From positions 47,987-111,986 of the forward strand of contig CALXYL010000004.1 in assembly GCA_944392985.1 (NCBI GenBank): a stretch of DNA of 64,000 nucleotides, read 5' to 3'. Numbering within the stretch: position 1 is the first letter of the stretch; each line of letters starts with the position of its first letter. Below are positions 14,902 through 24,412 of the stretch, piece after piece. The notes beneath the pieces are model-generated. The model was not told where the DNA came from and did not search any database. It was given only the letters and a program-made list of their open reading frames with translations. Origin of the DNA: an uncultured Spirochaetaceae bacterium (GTDB taxonomy: Bacteria; Spirochaetota; Spirochaetia; Sphaerochaetales; Sphaerochaetaceae). Position numbers and translations under genes: made by a program.

Positions 14902-16623
14902 TCAGATTCCGAGGAATGATTCCATCTCGGCTCTGAGCTCCTTCTCTGTCTCAGATGCCTTTGCCTTGTCATTGGCTCTGATGGAGAAGTAGATCTTCAG
15001 CTTCGGCTCTGTTCCGGAGGGCCTTACGACCACGGAGATGCCGCTTTCCGTGATGAATTTCATCACATCGGAAACAGGGAGATCGATCCTCGTCTCCTTG
15101 CCGCCCTTGTCTGTTGATATCGAATTCAGGTAGTCGTTCCTGATGATGACACCGCTTCCGGCAAATGATGCAGGAGGCTCTGTCCTGAGCTTCTTCGTCA
15201 TTGCCTTCATCTTCTCGAAGCCGGCTTCTCCCTCGAACTCATAGCTGTGGAGCGTGTTATAGAAGTAGCCGTATTCGGCATAGAGCTCTGCAAGGACATC
15301 AAGGAGGCTCTTTCCCCTCTTCCTGTAGTAAGCAGTCATGTCAGCGATCATCAGCGCGCCATCGACTGCGTCCTTGTCGCGGACATAGCTACCGGTGAGA
15401 TAACCATAGCTTTCCTCGAAGCCGAAGATGTATCTGCTCTCCTCTCCGTCCTTCTCCAGAAGCCCGATCTGCTCACCGATGTACTTGAATCCAGTGAGGA
15501 CCTCCCTCATCTCGATCCCATAGCTCTCCGCGATCCTCGATGCCATGTCAGTGGTTACGATTGTCTTGACGGCTACGGGCCTTTCAGGCATCAGGCCAAG
15601 CTCCTTCCTCCTTGTGGCAATCCAGTTGAGAAGGAGGACACCGGTTTCGTTCCCTGTGAGGAGGGTATAGTCGCCTTCCTTGTTCGGTACCGCGATTCCC
15701 ACCCTGTCGGAATCAGGATCGGTTGCGATGAGTATGTCGCTTCCAGTGGCTTTCACATCCCTCAGTCCAAGTTCAAGCGCCTCCCTGATCTCCGGGTTGG
15801 GGTAGGGGCATGTCGGGAAGTTCCCGTCAGGATTCTCCTGCTCCTTGACGACGTGGATGTTCGTGTATCCATTTTTCTTCAGACATGAAGTGACGCACTT
15901 CAGGCCAGCGCCATTGAGCGGTGTGTAGACAATCGAGAGATTCTTGTCGCCATCGTTGTCCTTCAGAAGCGACTGGTCAGAGACTGCATCGATGAATGCG
16001 TTGACGGTCTCTTCGCCGATCCATTCTATCTGTCCGCTCTTCAGTCCCTCCTCAAATGGCATCCTCTTTATGCCCTTGAAGATGTCGATGCCGTTGATAG
16101 CCTTCTGTATCGCTTCCGCGGCCTTCGTCGTGATCTGGCAGCCATCAGGCCCGTAGACCTTGTATCCATTGTACTTCGCCGGATTGTGGCTGGCTGTGAC
16201 GACGATTCCTCCTGAGCAGGAGAGATGGCGCACCGCGAATGAAAGCGACGGAGTCGGCATCAGCGTCCTGTACATATGGACCTTGATCCCATTGGCGGCG
16301 AATACAGATGCCGCAGTCTCCGAGAAGAGATCCGATTTGATCCTGCTGTCATGGGCGATGGCGACGGATGGGTTCCTGAACTCCGCATTCAGATAGTCTG
16401 CATAGCCCTGGCTGGCCTTTGCGACTGTCATGACGTTCATCCTGTTCGTACCGGCTCCGATGACTCCTCTCAGTCCGCCTGTCCCGAATTCCAGATCGCG
16501 GTAGAATGCGTCATTGATCCTCTCCGCATCCCCCTTGATCGCTTCCAGCTCTGCCTTGAGATCGCTGTCATAGAGCTCATTCCCAAGCCATTCAGCATAG
16601 CGTGCTTCAGTTTCCTTTTCCAT
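14902..16623 (-). CDS. Phosphoglucomutase/phosphomannomutase (alpha-D-phosphohexomutase)
   Basis: The 573-residue enzyme belongs to the long PgcA/PGM2-like branch. It shows FGTGGLRG near residue 47, the phosphoserine loop TASHNP with Ser145, the Mg-binding loop DPDSDRVG, the sugar-binding GFEESYGY and the C-terminal phosphate loop RPSGTEPK. It interconverts hexose 1- and 6-phosphates through a phosphoserine, linking sugar catabolism to nucleotide-sugar synthesis. Its ribosome site GAGGTAA overlaps the stop codon of the arabinofuranosidase gene three bases upstream, so it is the last gene of the glycosidase operon. That context suggests it handles sugars released by those enzymes. Confidence 0.92.
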   Translation of the reverse strand: MEKETEARYAEWLGNELYDSDLKAELEAIKGDAERINDAFYRDLEFGTGGLRGVIGAGTNRMNVMTVAKASQGYADYLNAEFRNPSVAIAHDSRIKSDLFSETAASVFAANGIKVHMYRTLMPTPSLSFAVRHLSCSGGIVVTASHNPAKYNGYKVYGPDGCQITTKAAEAIQKAINGIDIFKGIKRMPFEEGLKSGQIEWIGEETVNAFIDAVSDQSLLKDNDGDKNLSIVYTPLNGAGLKCVTSCLKKNGYTNIHVVKEQENPDGNFPTCPYPNPEIREALELGLRDVKATGSDILIATDPDSDRVGIAVPNKEGDYTLLTGNETGVLLLNWIATRRKELGLMPERPVAVKTIVTTDMASRIAESYGIEMREVLTGFKYIGEQIGLLEKDGEESRYIFGFEESYGYLTGSYVRDKDAVDGALMIADMTAYYRKRGKSLLDVLAELYAEYGYFYNTLHSYEFEGEAGFEKMKAMTKKLRTEPPASFAGSGVIIRNDYLNSISTDKGGKETRIDLPVSDVMKFITESGISVVVRPSGTEPKLKIYFSIRANDKAKASETEKELRAEMESFLGI

Positions 16624-16626
16624 TTC

Positions 16627-18135
16627 TTACCTCACTTTCAGCCTTATCACATTCCACGAGGCCGGATGCAGGATGATTGTTCCCTCCGCACTGGAGAGAG
16701 AGGAATCCTTCCTGACCTGCGGCCTCACATTCTCTTCCGTTTCCGTGTTCACCATCTTGATGTCATCGGATCTGAGCTCGATGTGCTCAATAAGGGAAAC
16801 ATTTCCGAATCCCCTGAGATCGAGGGAGAGTTCCATATCCTCGTTGAGGCTTCTGTTGACAGCGAACACCGTAAGCTCACCCCCGTCCTCGCTCAGGATC
16901 GAAACGCTCTCAAGATATGGCGCATCACCATAGCGGCATTCATAGGAAGGGGAAGAGGATGCGTCATGGAGCACCGTACCCCTGCCGTATTTCGAGGCAT
17001 GCAGGAACGGATAGTATATCGTCTGCTTCCATGCACCACCTCCTGTGCGTGTCATGATCGGGGCGATGACATTCACAAGCTGTGCCATGCATGCGATCCT
17101 CACCCTGTCTGCGTGGCGCAGCATCGTGATCAGCATGCAGCCGATGACGATTGCATCCTCTGTGTTGTAGATCTCCTCGCAAAGCGGTGGCGCCACTGTC
17201 CATGGCATGTTCTCCATCCGCTTCTCGTCCTCCCTCCTGACATGGTACCAGACATTCCATTCGTCAAGGGAGATCCCGATGTCCTTGTGGCTTCTTGTCA
17301 CCGCCTTGGCATAGTCTGCCGCCGAGATGACGGAAGCGATGAACCTGTCGAGATCGAGGTTGGATGCAAGGAAGGATGGCGTGTCATCGTCATAGTTGTC
17401 GTAGTATTGGTGCATCGAGATGTAATCGACGGTGTCATAAGCCTCCGTGAGAACGATGCGCTCCCACTCTGGGAATGTCGCCATGTTCGACCCGGAGCTG
17501 CCGCATGCGACAAGCTCGATTGAGGGATCGATCCGCTTCATTGCCCGTCCGGTCTCTGCCGCGGTCCTTGCGTACTCCACAGGAGTCTTGTGGCCTGTCT
17601 GCCACTTCCCGTCCATCTCGTTTCCCAGGCACCAGATGCCGATGGAGTAGGGGTCAGGATGTCCGTTCTCCCTCCTCATCTCAGCATATTTCGACGGGGC
17701 ATCGATATTGCAGTATTCCAGGAGGTTGACTGCGTCCTGCAGCCCCCTTGTTCCCAGATTTACAGCCATCATCAGCTCTGTTCCCGCTTCCTTTGCCCAG
17801 GCGGCGGCCTCATCAAGGCCGAATGTATTCGGCTCCAGCGTCCTCCATGCGGCATCAAGGCGCTTTGGCCGTTTCTCAACCGGTCCGATCCCGTCCTCCC
17901 ATCGGTAGCAGGAGACGAAATTGCCACCGGGATACCTGACAAGAGGCACATCCAGTTCCCTGATGAGGGAGATCACATCCTTCCTGAAGCCATTCTGATC
18001 GGCCTCGGGATGTCCTGGCTCGAAGATGCCGCCATAGACGGCGCGTCCGAGATGTTCAATGAAGGAGCTGTAGATCCTCCGATCCACAGCTGCCTTCTTC
18101 ATATCCTTATCTGCGATAAGACGTGCCTTAAGCAT
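16627..18135 (-). CDS. GH51 alpha-L-arabinofuranosidase
   Basis: The 502-residue protein matches GH51: IDRR-like opening (VDRRIYSSFIEHLGRAVYGGIF), VRYPGGNFVSCYRWEDGIGP, the acid/base Glu in WCLGNEMDG (about residue 170) and the nucleophile Glu in ISLDEWNVWYH (about residue 290). The enzyme removes alpha-L-arabinofuranose from arabinoxylan, arabinan or arabinogalactan. No signal peptide is present, so it works in the cytoplasm on imported oligosaccharides. I start at ATG 18135, which overlaps the alpha-mannosidase stop by eight bases and has GGAGG six bases upstream. Confidence 0.92.
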   Translation of the reverse strand: MLKARLIADKDMKKAAVDRRIYSSFIEHLGRAVYGGIFEPGHPEADQNGFRKDVISLIRELDVPLVRYPGGNFVSCYRWEDGIGPVEKRPKRLDAAWRTLEPNTFGLDEAAAWAKEAGTELMMAVNLGTRGLQDAVNLLEYCNIDAPSKYAEMRRENGHPDPYSIGIWCLGNEMDGKWQTGHKTPVEYARTAAETGRAMKRIDPSIELVACGSSGSNMATFPEWERIVLTEAYDTVDYISMHQYYDNYDDDTPSFLASNLDLDRFIASVISAADYAKAVTRSHKDIGISLDEWNVWYHVRREDEKRMENMPWTVAPPLCEEIYNTEDAIVIGCMLITMLRHADRVRIACMAQLVNVIAPIMTRTGGGAWKQTIYYPFLHASKYGRGTVLHDASSSPSYECRYGDAPYLESVSILSEDGGELTVFAVNRSLNEDMELSLDLRGFGNVSLIEHIELRSDDIKMVNTETEENVRPQVRKDSSLSSAEGTIILHPASWNVIRLKVR

Positions 18136-21085
18136 CAAGATCCTCCGCGATGGTTATGATCTCAAACGGCTTGTACTCGATGCTTTCCGTCCAGCCTTCG
18201 TGATCCTCAAGCATGTTGAGCGTCTCCACCTTCCTTCCAAGGTCGAGCCTGCCCCTCATGCCATCCTGCTCAGAAAGGCGGTAGACAATCTTCTTTCCAT
18301 CCTCGGAGAGCTTCGCAGTCTCGAGATAAAGCGGCCCGAAATCCCATGATGCGCTGAGTGCTTTCTCCGTCCTGATAAGCGGTGTGTTGTATTCGATCGC
18401 CCTTCTGTTGATTCCGGCCTCAACGGCATTGCCGCTGTGAGGAAGGATCGTCAGGCAGAAATCATGGTGCCCGATATCAGAGAGGATGTCCGGCCTGATG
18501 TTGGACCTGAGAAGGCTTACGGAGAAGCCGTCCTCCTGGACGCCAAGGCCATACTTGCCCTCATTGATGACCGCGATTCCACCATCGGCTTCCGAGAAAT
18601 CCGTCCAGAGATGGGTCGAGACCTCGAAGCGAGCCTGCTGCCATGTCGTGTTGCGGTGTGTCTCCCTGGATGCATAACCTGCGCTTGTATCCGTGATCAG
18701 TGCGCGGGAGAGGACATTGCACGAGAACTCAGCCTTCATCAGCTTGTGCTTCTCATCCCAGTCGACGATGTGCTCCGTCTCGATCTCAGGAGAAGCGGCG
18801 AAGAGCCGGACGACGAGCTTCCATGTGCTCTTTCCGCCAGGTGTCCTCATCACTGCCGAGAACTCCGCTGATGTGCTGTCTGCCGCATCAAGCGAGAGCT
18901 TCTTCTCAACAGAAAGATCGTATTCAACCTCGTCATAGTTGGGGAGGATGTCCCATGCATCATACATGCCGGGCGTATCCTGGTAGAGATGGAGCTTGTT
19001 GAAGCCTCCCTTGACCCATTCGCGTCCTGTTTTCCTGTCCTTGAGGCTCTTGATGGATGCATCCTCTGCGAACTCAATCGTATAGAACGGCGTCGTGACA
19101 GTCATGCCGCTGACGCTGAACCAGGACGTATCTGAGCCGGTTGCATCCTTGACAGTGCCGGAGCTGAGGGAGTCGATGGCAGGGTAGGCGAAGAAGCCCT
19201 TCTTTCCGTGCCTGATGGACTTCCCAGCCTCTGATTCGATGAAGTGCACCCCGCTTCTCTTCCAGTTGAGGGAATTGAAGTAGAGGTCTCCCTTCTCGTC
19301 CAGGATCCCGTCAAGGGCGCTGTCAACAGCACGGTAGTCATTCATCGCATCCTCATAGACAGGATTGATGTGGCTGCCGGGGAGGATGTCGTGGAACTGG
19401 TTGAGGAGGAACTTCTTGTAAGTGTCCCTGATCGTGTCGGCGGGGTACGCCTTGCCTTCCTTAGCCCTTATAAGCGAGACGATCTCCGCGGACCTGAGCT
19501 TCGATTCAAGCATCCTGTTGTAAGCCTTGAGGTTCGACTTCGTCGTGAATGTTCCGCGATGCATCTCAAGATAGAGCTCGCCATCCCACACCGATAGCTC
19601 GGTATTCCCATCGAAGTTGGAATGGAGGTATTCATCCGCCCTCATGTGCTTTGTCTTAGGCATGATGCTCAGCTTGTCGAAGCGATGCATCATCTCGATC
19701 ATCTCCTCGGTAGCACCGCTGCCGCCGTCTCCATAGCCGAACATCGAAAGCGTTGCGCCGCCCCTTTCCTTGTCCTGGTATGCATCCCAGTTCTCCATGA
19801 TCTGGCTGGGCATGTTCCATGTGATGAAATGGGTCGGAGGAACACAGGCATAGATCATCGTCCCGTCCAGACCCTTCCAGAGGAAGTTGTTGTGCGGGAA
19901 GCGGTTCGTGTCGTTCCATGTCGACATCTTGTTCGAGATGAAGTAGTTGACTCCGGATTTCCTCAGGATCTGAGGCAGTATCCAGCTGTTGCCGAATACA
20001 TCAGGAAGCCATGCTGTGTCGACAGTCAGCCCGAAGGCCTTCCTGTAGTAGTGCTGTCCATAGAGGCACTGCCTGATGAGGCTTTCTGCTGATGGGATGT
20101 TGCAGTCAGGCTCGACATACATCGCTCCCACGGGTTCAAACTGTCCGCTCTTCACCTTCTCCTTCAGCTCGGCAAAGAGCTCAGGATGGTATTTCTCAAG
20201 CGTCTCGTAGACGTATGGCTGTGTATGGGTGTAGTGGAAATCAGGGTACTGATCCATCAGCCTCATCTGGATGAGGATCGTCCTCGCGTTCTTCTCCACG
20301 ACATGGATGCGCCTCCAGTAATAGGCGATATCAAGGTGTGAGTGCCCGATAAGCGCGACATTGCCACTGGAGCGGAAATCAGTATTGGAGTATATGCGCT
20401 TCTCGATATGCTCCCTTGCCTTGTCAGCACCCTGGAATGTCTCGAAATCCACATAGTTGAGCGCGGCGTTGAGCTCTTTCTTTATGTATTCCCTCGCATC
20501 CTCGTCGAAATGCTTCGACTTCGTGATGTCGATCAGCAGCGTCATATCATAGTAAAGGCCAAGGACATCGTGATCGATCGTGACGATGTACATGCCGTCG
20601 AAGATCTGGCGGCAGCCGCGGGATGCCATAGATTCGGGATTCCTCTCGTCATCAGGCTTCGATCTGTTGTAGCCTTCAATCTCGATATTCACTTTCCAGT
20701 CACTGCCGATGAAAGGAGTGATGAGCATCCTGTCCCTGTTCGGGTCAATGCCACCCGCATACCTGCCATTGACGCGGACGATCATCTCAGCCGCTGTATG
20801 ATGATAGAGCCAGAGCTCCTTTCCCCTCAGCGCTTCCGGAACCTCGATACTGCCTTCAATGAAGGCTGTACCATCGGGTGTGAAGTACATATCGCCATTC
20901 TTCAGCGCTCTCCATCCCTCCGGATAGAACTCGAATCCATCCTCGCTGACCTGCCTGGCATCGCGGATTTTCAGATCCGTGATCTCAACCCTGTCCTTGA
21001 TGATGCCTCTTCTGAGCCAGGAATACCTCAGATCGGTCCATTCCTCAGGCCTCATGCTCCTTCTGATGACTTCTACGAATGCCAT
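18128..21085 (-). CDS. GH38 alpha-mannosidase
   Basis: The 985-residue cytoplasmic enzyme has the GH38 core GHSHLDIAYYWR (Zn ligands His and Asp, about residues 245-255), WLPDVFGNSW with the likely nucleophile Asp362, and FGYGDGGSG. An N-terminal beta domain precedes the catalytic barrel, and beta-sandwich domains make up the C-terminal half. GH38 enzymes trim alpha-mannose from N-glycans or mannans using Zn. GGAGGGGGAC is the ribosome site. It is second in the operon NifU-like, GH38, GH51, phosphohexomutase. An enzyme on alpha-mannosides fits host glycan foraging or bacterial mannan turnover. Confidence 0.93.
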   Translation of the reverse strand: MAFVEVIRRSMRPEEWTDLRYSWLRRGIIKDRVEITDLKIRDARQVSEDGFEFYPEGWRALKNGDMYFTPDGTAFIEGSIEVPEALRGKELWLYHHTAAEMIVRVNGRYAGGIDPNRDRMLITPFIGSDWKVNIEIEGYNRSKPDDERNPESMASRGCRQIFDGMYIVTIDHDVLGLYYDMTLLIDITKSKHFDEDAREYIKKELNAALNYVDFETFQGADKAREHIEKRIYSNTDFRSSGNVALIGHSHLDIAYYWRRIHVVEKNARTILIQMRLMDQYPDFHYTHTQPYVYETLEKYHPELFAELKEKVKSGQFEPVGAMYVEPDCNIPSAESLIRQCLYGQHYYRKAFGLTVDTAWLPDVFGNSWILPQILRKSGVNYFISNKMSTWNDTNRFPHNNFLWKGLDGTMIYACVPPTHFITWNMPSQIMENWDAYQDKERGGATLSMFGYGDGGSGATEEMIEMMHRFDKLSIMPKTKHMRADEYLHSNFDGNTELSVWDGELYLEMHRGTFTTKSNLKAYNRMLESKLRSAEIVSLIRAKEGKAYPADTIRDTYKKFLLNQFHDILPGSHINPVYEDAMNDYRAVDSALDGILDEKGDLYFNSLNWKRSGVHFIESEAGKSIRHGKKGFFAYPAIDSLSSGTVKDATGSDTSWFSVSGMTVTTPFYTIEFAEDASIKSLKDRKTGREWVKGGFNKLHLYQDTPGMYDAWDILPNYDEVEYDLSVEKKLSLDAADSTSAEFSAVMRTPGGKSTWKLVVRLFAASPEIETEHIVDWDEKHKLMKAEFSCNVLSRALITDTSAGYASRETHRNTTWQQARFEVSTHLWTDFSEADGGIAVINEGKYGLGVQEDGFSVSLLRSNIRPDILSDIGHHDFCLTILPHSGNAVEAGINRRAIEYNTPLIRTEKALSASWDFGPLYLETAKLSEDGKKIVYRLSEQDGMRGRLDLGRKVETLNMLEDHEGWTESIEYKPFEIITIAEDLDA

Positions 21086-21094
21086 GTCCCCCTC

Positions 21095-21331
21095 CTATGC
21101 CATGTCCCAGAAATAGGGCTTCCTGCGGATCGCCTCGATGCGGACCGTCTCTCCCAGATCCCTGAGGATCTCCTTCTCCATCCAGTCAAGGCATCTGTTC
21201 AGTATCAGGCACTTCGAGCACTCACCCCTGAAAACCAGGGTGAGAACGCCGTTTTCATAGGATACGAATTCAACCCATCCTCCGTCGCCTCTGAGCTTAG
21301 GGGCGAGTGTTTTGACGATATAATCTTCCAT
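21095..21331 (-). CDS. NifU C-terminal-like (Fe-S scaffold-like) small protein
   Basis: The 78-residue protein resembles the NifU C-terminal domain: LRGDGGWVEFVSYENGVLTLVFRGECSKCLILNRCLDWMEKEIL, with a Cys-x-x-Cys pair at about residues 38-41 and an extra Cys. NifU-type domains carry transient Fe-S clusters for target proteins. It is only nine bases upstream of the GH38 gene, so it leads that operon; why an Fe-S-type protein heads a glycosidase operon is unclear. No ribosome site is visible, and TATAAT ends six bases before the ATG. Confidence 0.7.
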   Translation of the reverse strand: MEDYIVKTLAPKLRGDGGWVEFVSYENGVLTLVFRGECSKCLILNRCLDWMEKEILRDLGETVRIEAIRRKPYFWDMA

Positions 21332-21337
21332 AATACG

Positions 21338-21343
21338 ATTATA
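21338..21343 (-). promoter_or_regulatory. -10 box of the glycosidase operon, probably leaderless
   Basis: On the minus strand TATAAT is followed by CGTATT and the ATG of the NifU-like gene. The -35 region is weak (TAGGGT at 17 bases). Confidence 0.5.
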
Positions 21344-21447
21344 TTACCCCAACTCAACCAACCCTACAGGTCATAATCTGCTCCAGAAGTGGCATTTTCC
21401 TTGCGAAGTTTGCGCCTTCATTCACTATCATTCTTCCAGTATTGTGG

Positions 21448-21453
21448 TAGTAT
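21448..21453 (+). promoter_or_regulatory. -10 box of the beta-galactosidase gene, probably leaderless
   Basis: TAGTAT is followed by seven bases (CCATTCC) and the ATG. No ribosome site is present. The -35 candidate CTATCA at 17 bases is weak. Confidence 0.45.
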
Positions 21454-21460
21454 CCATTCC

Positions 21461-24412
21461 ATGAGACTTGAACACTATTATGAGGACCTCTCCGTCCAGC
21501 ACGTCGGCGCAGAGGAGCCAAGGGCCTGGTATATGCCGTGCTTCCCTGATGGAAGGGATTCATCGATCCTGCTTTCGGATGACGCATGGAAGCTCCGCGT
21601 CTATCCCTCTCCCGAGGATGTGGAAGAGGTGGTGGTTGGAAAGGACTTCGATACAGCCTCCTTCGATACAGTACCCGTTCCATCAACCCTTGAGATGCTG
21701 GGATACGTCCAGAAGCAGTACACGAACGTGAACTATCCGTTCCCATATGATCCTCCATATGTCCTTGTGGATAACCCCACAGCTGTATTCATCAGGGACT
21801 TCGATATCCAGAAGAAGGAAGGGAGAAGGCTTTACCTTTATTTCGAAGGTGTTGATTCCGCATACTTCGTTTACCTCAACGGTTCCTTCATCGGCTACAG
21901 CGAGGTGCCCCATAGCCCGACGGAGTTCGATGTCACATCATCCGTCACGGATGGGCGCAATAGGCTCTCCGTAATCGTCCTGAAGTATTCCGATGGTTCC
22001 TATCTCGAGGATCAGGACAAGTTCAGATGGTCTGGGATCTTCCGCGACGTCTATCTTATGGACAGGCCGGAGGATCATATCGTCGATTTCGAGGTGAAGG
22101 CGGATATGCATGGCTCCGTCACCATTGATTTCCTCCGCCTTTCCGGAAAGCCTTCCATCAAGGCTGTCCTCTCCGATCCCTCCGGGACCATCATCGCATC
22201 CGGAAGCAGCCATGGCGAGACGCTTTCCTTCTGCATTCCGTCCCCGCATCTCTGGAGCGCGGAGGATCCATACCTCTATGATCTCAGTCTCGTGACTGAG
22301 GGGGAGATCATCACGGAGAAGGTCGGATGCCGCAGCGTATGGGTGGAGAACAAGGTCGTGCTTTTCAACGGCAAGGCCGTGAAGTTCCTTGGCGCGAACA
22401 GACATGAGAGCAATCCGAGAACCGGTGCAGTGGTCACGAAGGAGGACACGCTCAGGGATCTTCAGATGATGAAGGCTTCGAACTTCAACACGATACGCAC
22501 CAGCCATTACCCTGATGTGCCGTGGTTCTACCGCATGTGCGATGAGTATGGTTTCTATGTTGTGTCGGAAGCTGATGTCGAGTGCCATGGAGTTGCCCAT
22601 CTCCAGGGAGGATCCCACCAGTGGAACTTCGATACGATTGCGCGGGATGAGCGCTTTCTGCAGCCGATCCTTGATAGGAATATCCGCAACGTCGAGGTGA
22701 ACAAGAACTCTCCTTCGGTGTTCATGTGGTCCCTTGGCAATGAATCAGGCTATGGCCTCTGCTTCGAGAGGACTGCGGAATGGGTGAAGAGGCGTGATCC
22801 CAGCCGTCTTGTGCATTACGAGGGCGCGACGCATTCCGTCCTTCGAGGTGTTCCCGTCAATGATGACCATCTTGATAACGCCAGCTTCATGTACAACGAT
22901 GTCGCGTTCATGGACAGCTACTTCCCGGATCCGAAGCATGAGAAGCCGGCGTTCCTCTGTGAGTACATCCATTCAATGGGCAATGGCCCCGGTGACACGG
23001 AGGATTATATCGAGGTCATCAGGAAGCATGATGAGATCATGGGCGGCTGTGCATGGGAGTGGTGTGATCATGCGACCTACGAAGGTGAGGATCCAGTGCA
23101 TGGCCCGATGTTCCACTACGGCGGCGATGCAGGTGAGTATCCGCATGATGGCAATTTCTGCCTTGATGGACTGGTCTACCCTGACAGAAGGCCGCACACA
23201 GGGCTTCTTGAGTATGCCAACGTGCTACGTCCCGTCCGTGCATCGGTGAAAAGCCGTACCAGTGACGCTATCACCCTGTCTTTCAGGAGCTATTACTCCT
23301 TCCGTACGCTTGCAGGCATTGAGGCGATGTGGCATATCACAGCGCATGGGGTTGTGCTTTTGGAGGGAAAGCACGCACTCTCTGCAGAGGCAGGGGGATG
23401 CGAGGAGCTTGCCATTGCCCTGCCGCAGCTTGGCGATAGCGATGCCTATGTTGATATCGAATACAGGGCATCGGAGGATATGATCCTTGTCGGAAAGGGA
23501 ACTCTTCTTGGCTCTGAGCAGCTTCAGCTCCAGGAGGGGAGGAAGGATCCTGTATCCCTTGGAAAGAAGGGAGAGGTCCGCATGGAGGAAACGGAGAAGG
23601 AGATCATCGTTTCCGGAAAGGGATTCGAGTACAGGATCGACAAGCGCCGTGCTGTGTTCACATCCATCCTGGTCAATGGCAGCGAGAGGCTTTCCGGCCG
23701 TTCCAGATGGACGATCTGGAGAGCGCCGACGGACAACGACAGGAAGATCAAACTGGACTGGAAGGAAGCGGAGTTCGACAGAGCGGATTCGAGGGCTGTC
23801 TCGTATACTGCGTCTTGCTCAGGCTCTGAGGCATGCATAGTCCTCGAGATGCATCTTGCCGCGGTTTCAAAGCAGCCATTCCTCAAGGGAAGCGTGACAA
23901 TCCGGATCAACGGGGAGGGGAAGGTACATCTTTCGCTCAATGCCGTCCGTGATATGGCCTTCCCGTTCTTCCCGCGTCTTGGCATGGCCTTCAGCTTCCT
24001 TTCAGATGGTTCGGAGCGCTGTTCCTATTATGGATACGGGCCATACGAGAGCTATGTCGACAAGCATCGCGCATCGCGCATCGGACGCTACGAGGCATCA
24101 GTTGCTTCGATGCATGAGGATTACATAGTCCCGCAGGAGAACGGAAGCCACTTCGGAGTGACTGAGGTGGAGGTGGGGCCGATCGCTGCCTCATCGCCGC
24201 AGCCGTTCAGCTTCAATGCCTCCTACTACACGGCAGGGGAGCTGGAGAGGGCCGCCCATAATTATGAGCTCGTGCCCTCGGGCAGCCTTGAGATCCATCT
24301 GGATTATCGTATGAGCGGTATCGGATCCGGCTCCTGCGGCCCCCAGCTGATGCCGAAGTACCAGCTGTCTGAGAGGCATATCGATTGGGATATCCTCCTC
24401 TCATTCCGTTGA
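21461..24412 (+). CDS. lacZ: GH2 beta-galactosidase (LacZ type)
   Basis: From ATG 21461 the 983-residue protein shows the full LacZ layout: sugar-binding jelly roll (about 40-210), Ig-like domain, TIM barrel, Ig-like domain and C-terminal beta-galactosidase small chain. The acid/base is Glu374 in SEADVECHG and the nucleophile Glu501 in FLCEYIHSMGNG. GANRHESNPRTGAVV and RTSHYPDVPWFY are further GH2 marks. It cleaves terminal beta-galactose, and without a signal peptide it acts in the cytoplasm. The earlier in-frame ATG at 21389 would add 24 residues of unlikely composition. Its last 12 bases overlap the histidine kinase gene on the other strand. Confidence 0.92.
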   Translation: MRLEHYYEDLSVQHVGAEEPRAWYMPCFPDGRDSSILLSDDAWKLRVYPSPEDVEEVVVGKDFDTASFDTVPVPSTLEMLGYVQKQYTNVNYPFPYDPPYVLVDNPTAVFIRDFDIQKKEGRRLYLYFEGVDSAYFVYLNGSFIGYSEVPHSPTEFDVTSSVTDGRNRLSVIVLKYSDGSYLEDQDKFRWSGIFRDVYLMDRPEDHIVDFEVKADMHGSVTIDFLRLSGKPSIKAVLSDPSGTIIASGSSHGETLSFCIPSPHLWSAEDPYLYDLSLVTEGEIITEKVGCRSVWVENKVVLFNGKAVKFLGANRHESNPRTGAVVTKEDTLRDLQMMKASNFNTIRTSHYPDVPWFYRMCDEYGFYVVSEADVECHGVAHLQGGSHQWNFDTIARDERFLQPILDRNIRNVEVNKNSPSVFMWSLGNESGYGLCFERTAEWVKRRDPSRLVHYEGATHSVLRGVPVNDDHLDNASFMYNDVAFMDSYFPDPKHEKPAFLCEYIHSMGNGPGDTEDYIEVIRKHDEIMGGCAWEWCDHATYEGEDPVHGPMFHYGGDAGEYPHDGNFCLDGLVYPDRRPHTGLLEYANVLRPVRASVKSRTSDAITLSFRSYYSFRTLAGIEAMWHITAHGVVLLEGKHALSAEAGGCEELAIALPQLGDSDAYVDIEYRASEDMILVGKGTLLGSEQLQLQEGRKDPVSLGKKGEVRMEETEKEIIVSGKGFEYRIDKRRAVFTSILVNGSERLSGRSRWTIWRAPTDNDRKIKLDWKEAEFDRADSRAVSYTASCSGSEACIVLEMHLAAVSKQPFLKGSVTIRINGEGKVHLSLNAVRDMAFPFFPRLGMAFSFLSDGSERCSYYGYGPYESYVDKHRASRIGRYEASVASMHEDYIVPQENGSHFGVTEVEVGPIAASSPQPFSFNASYYTAGELERAAHNYELVPSGSLEIHLDYRMSGIGSGSCGPQLMPKYQLSERHIDWDILLSFR

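Noticed and set aside
20342..21376. 344-residue frame on the plus strand
   Set aside because: It is antisense to the GH38 gene and crosses the NifU-like gene; no ribosome site or recognisable motif.
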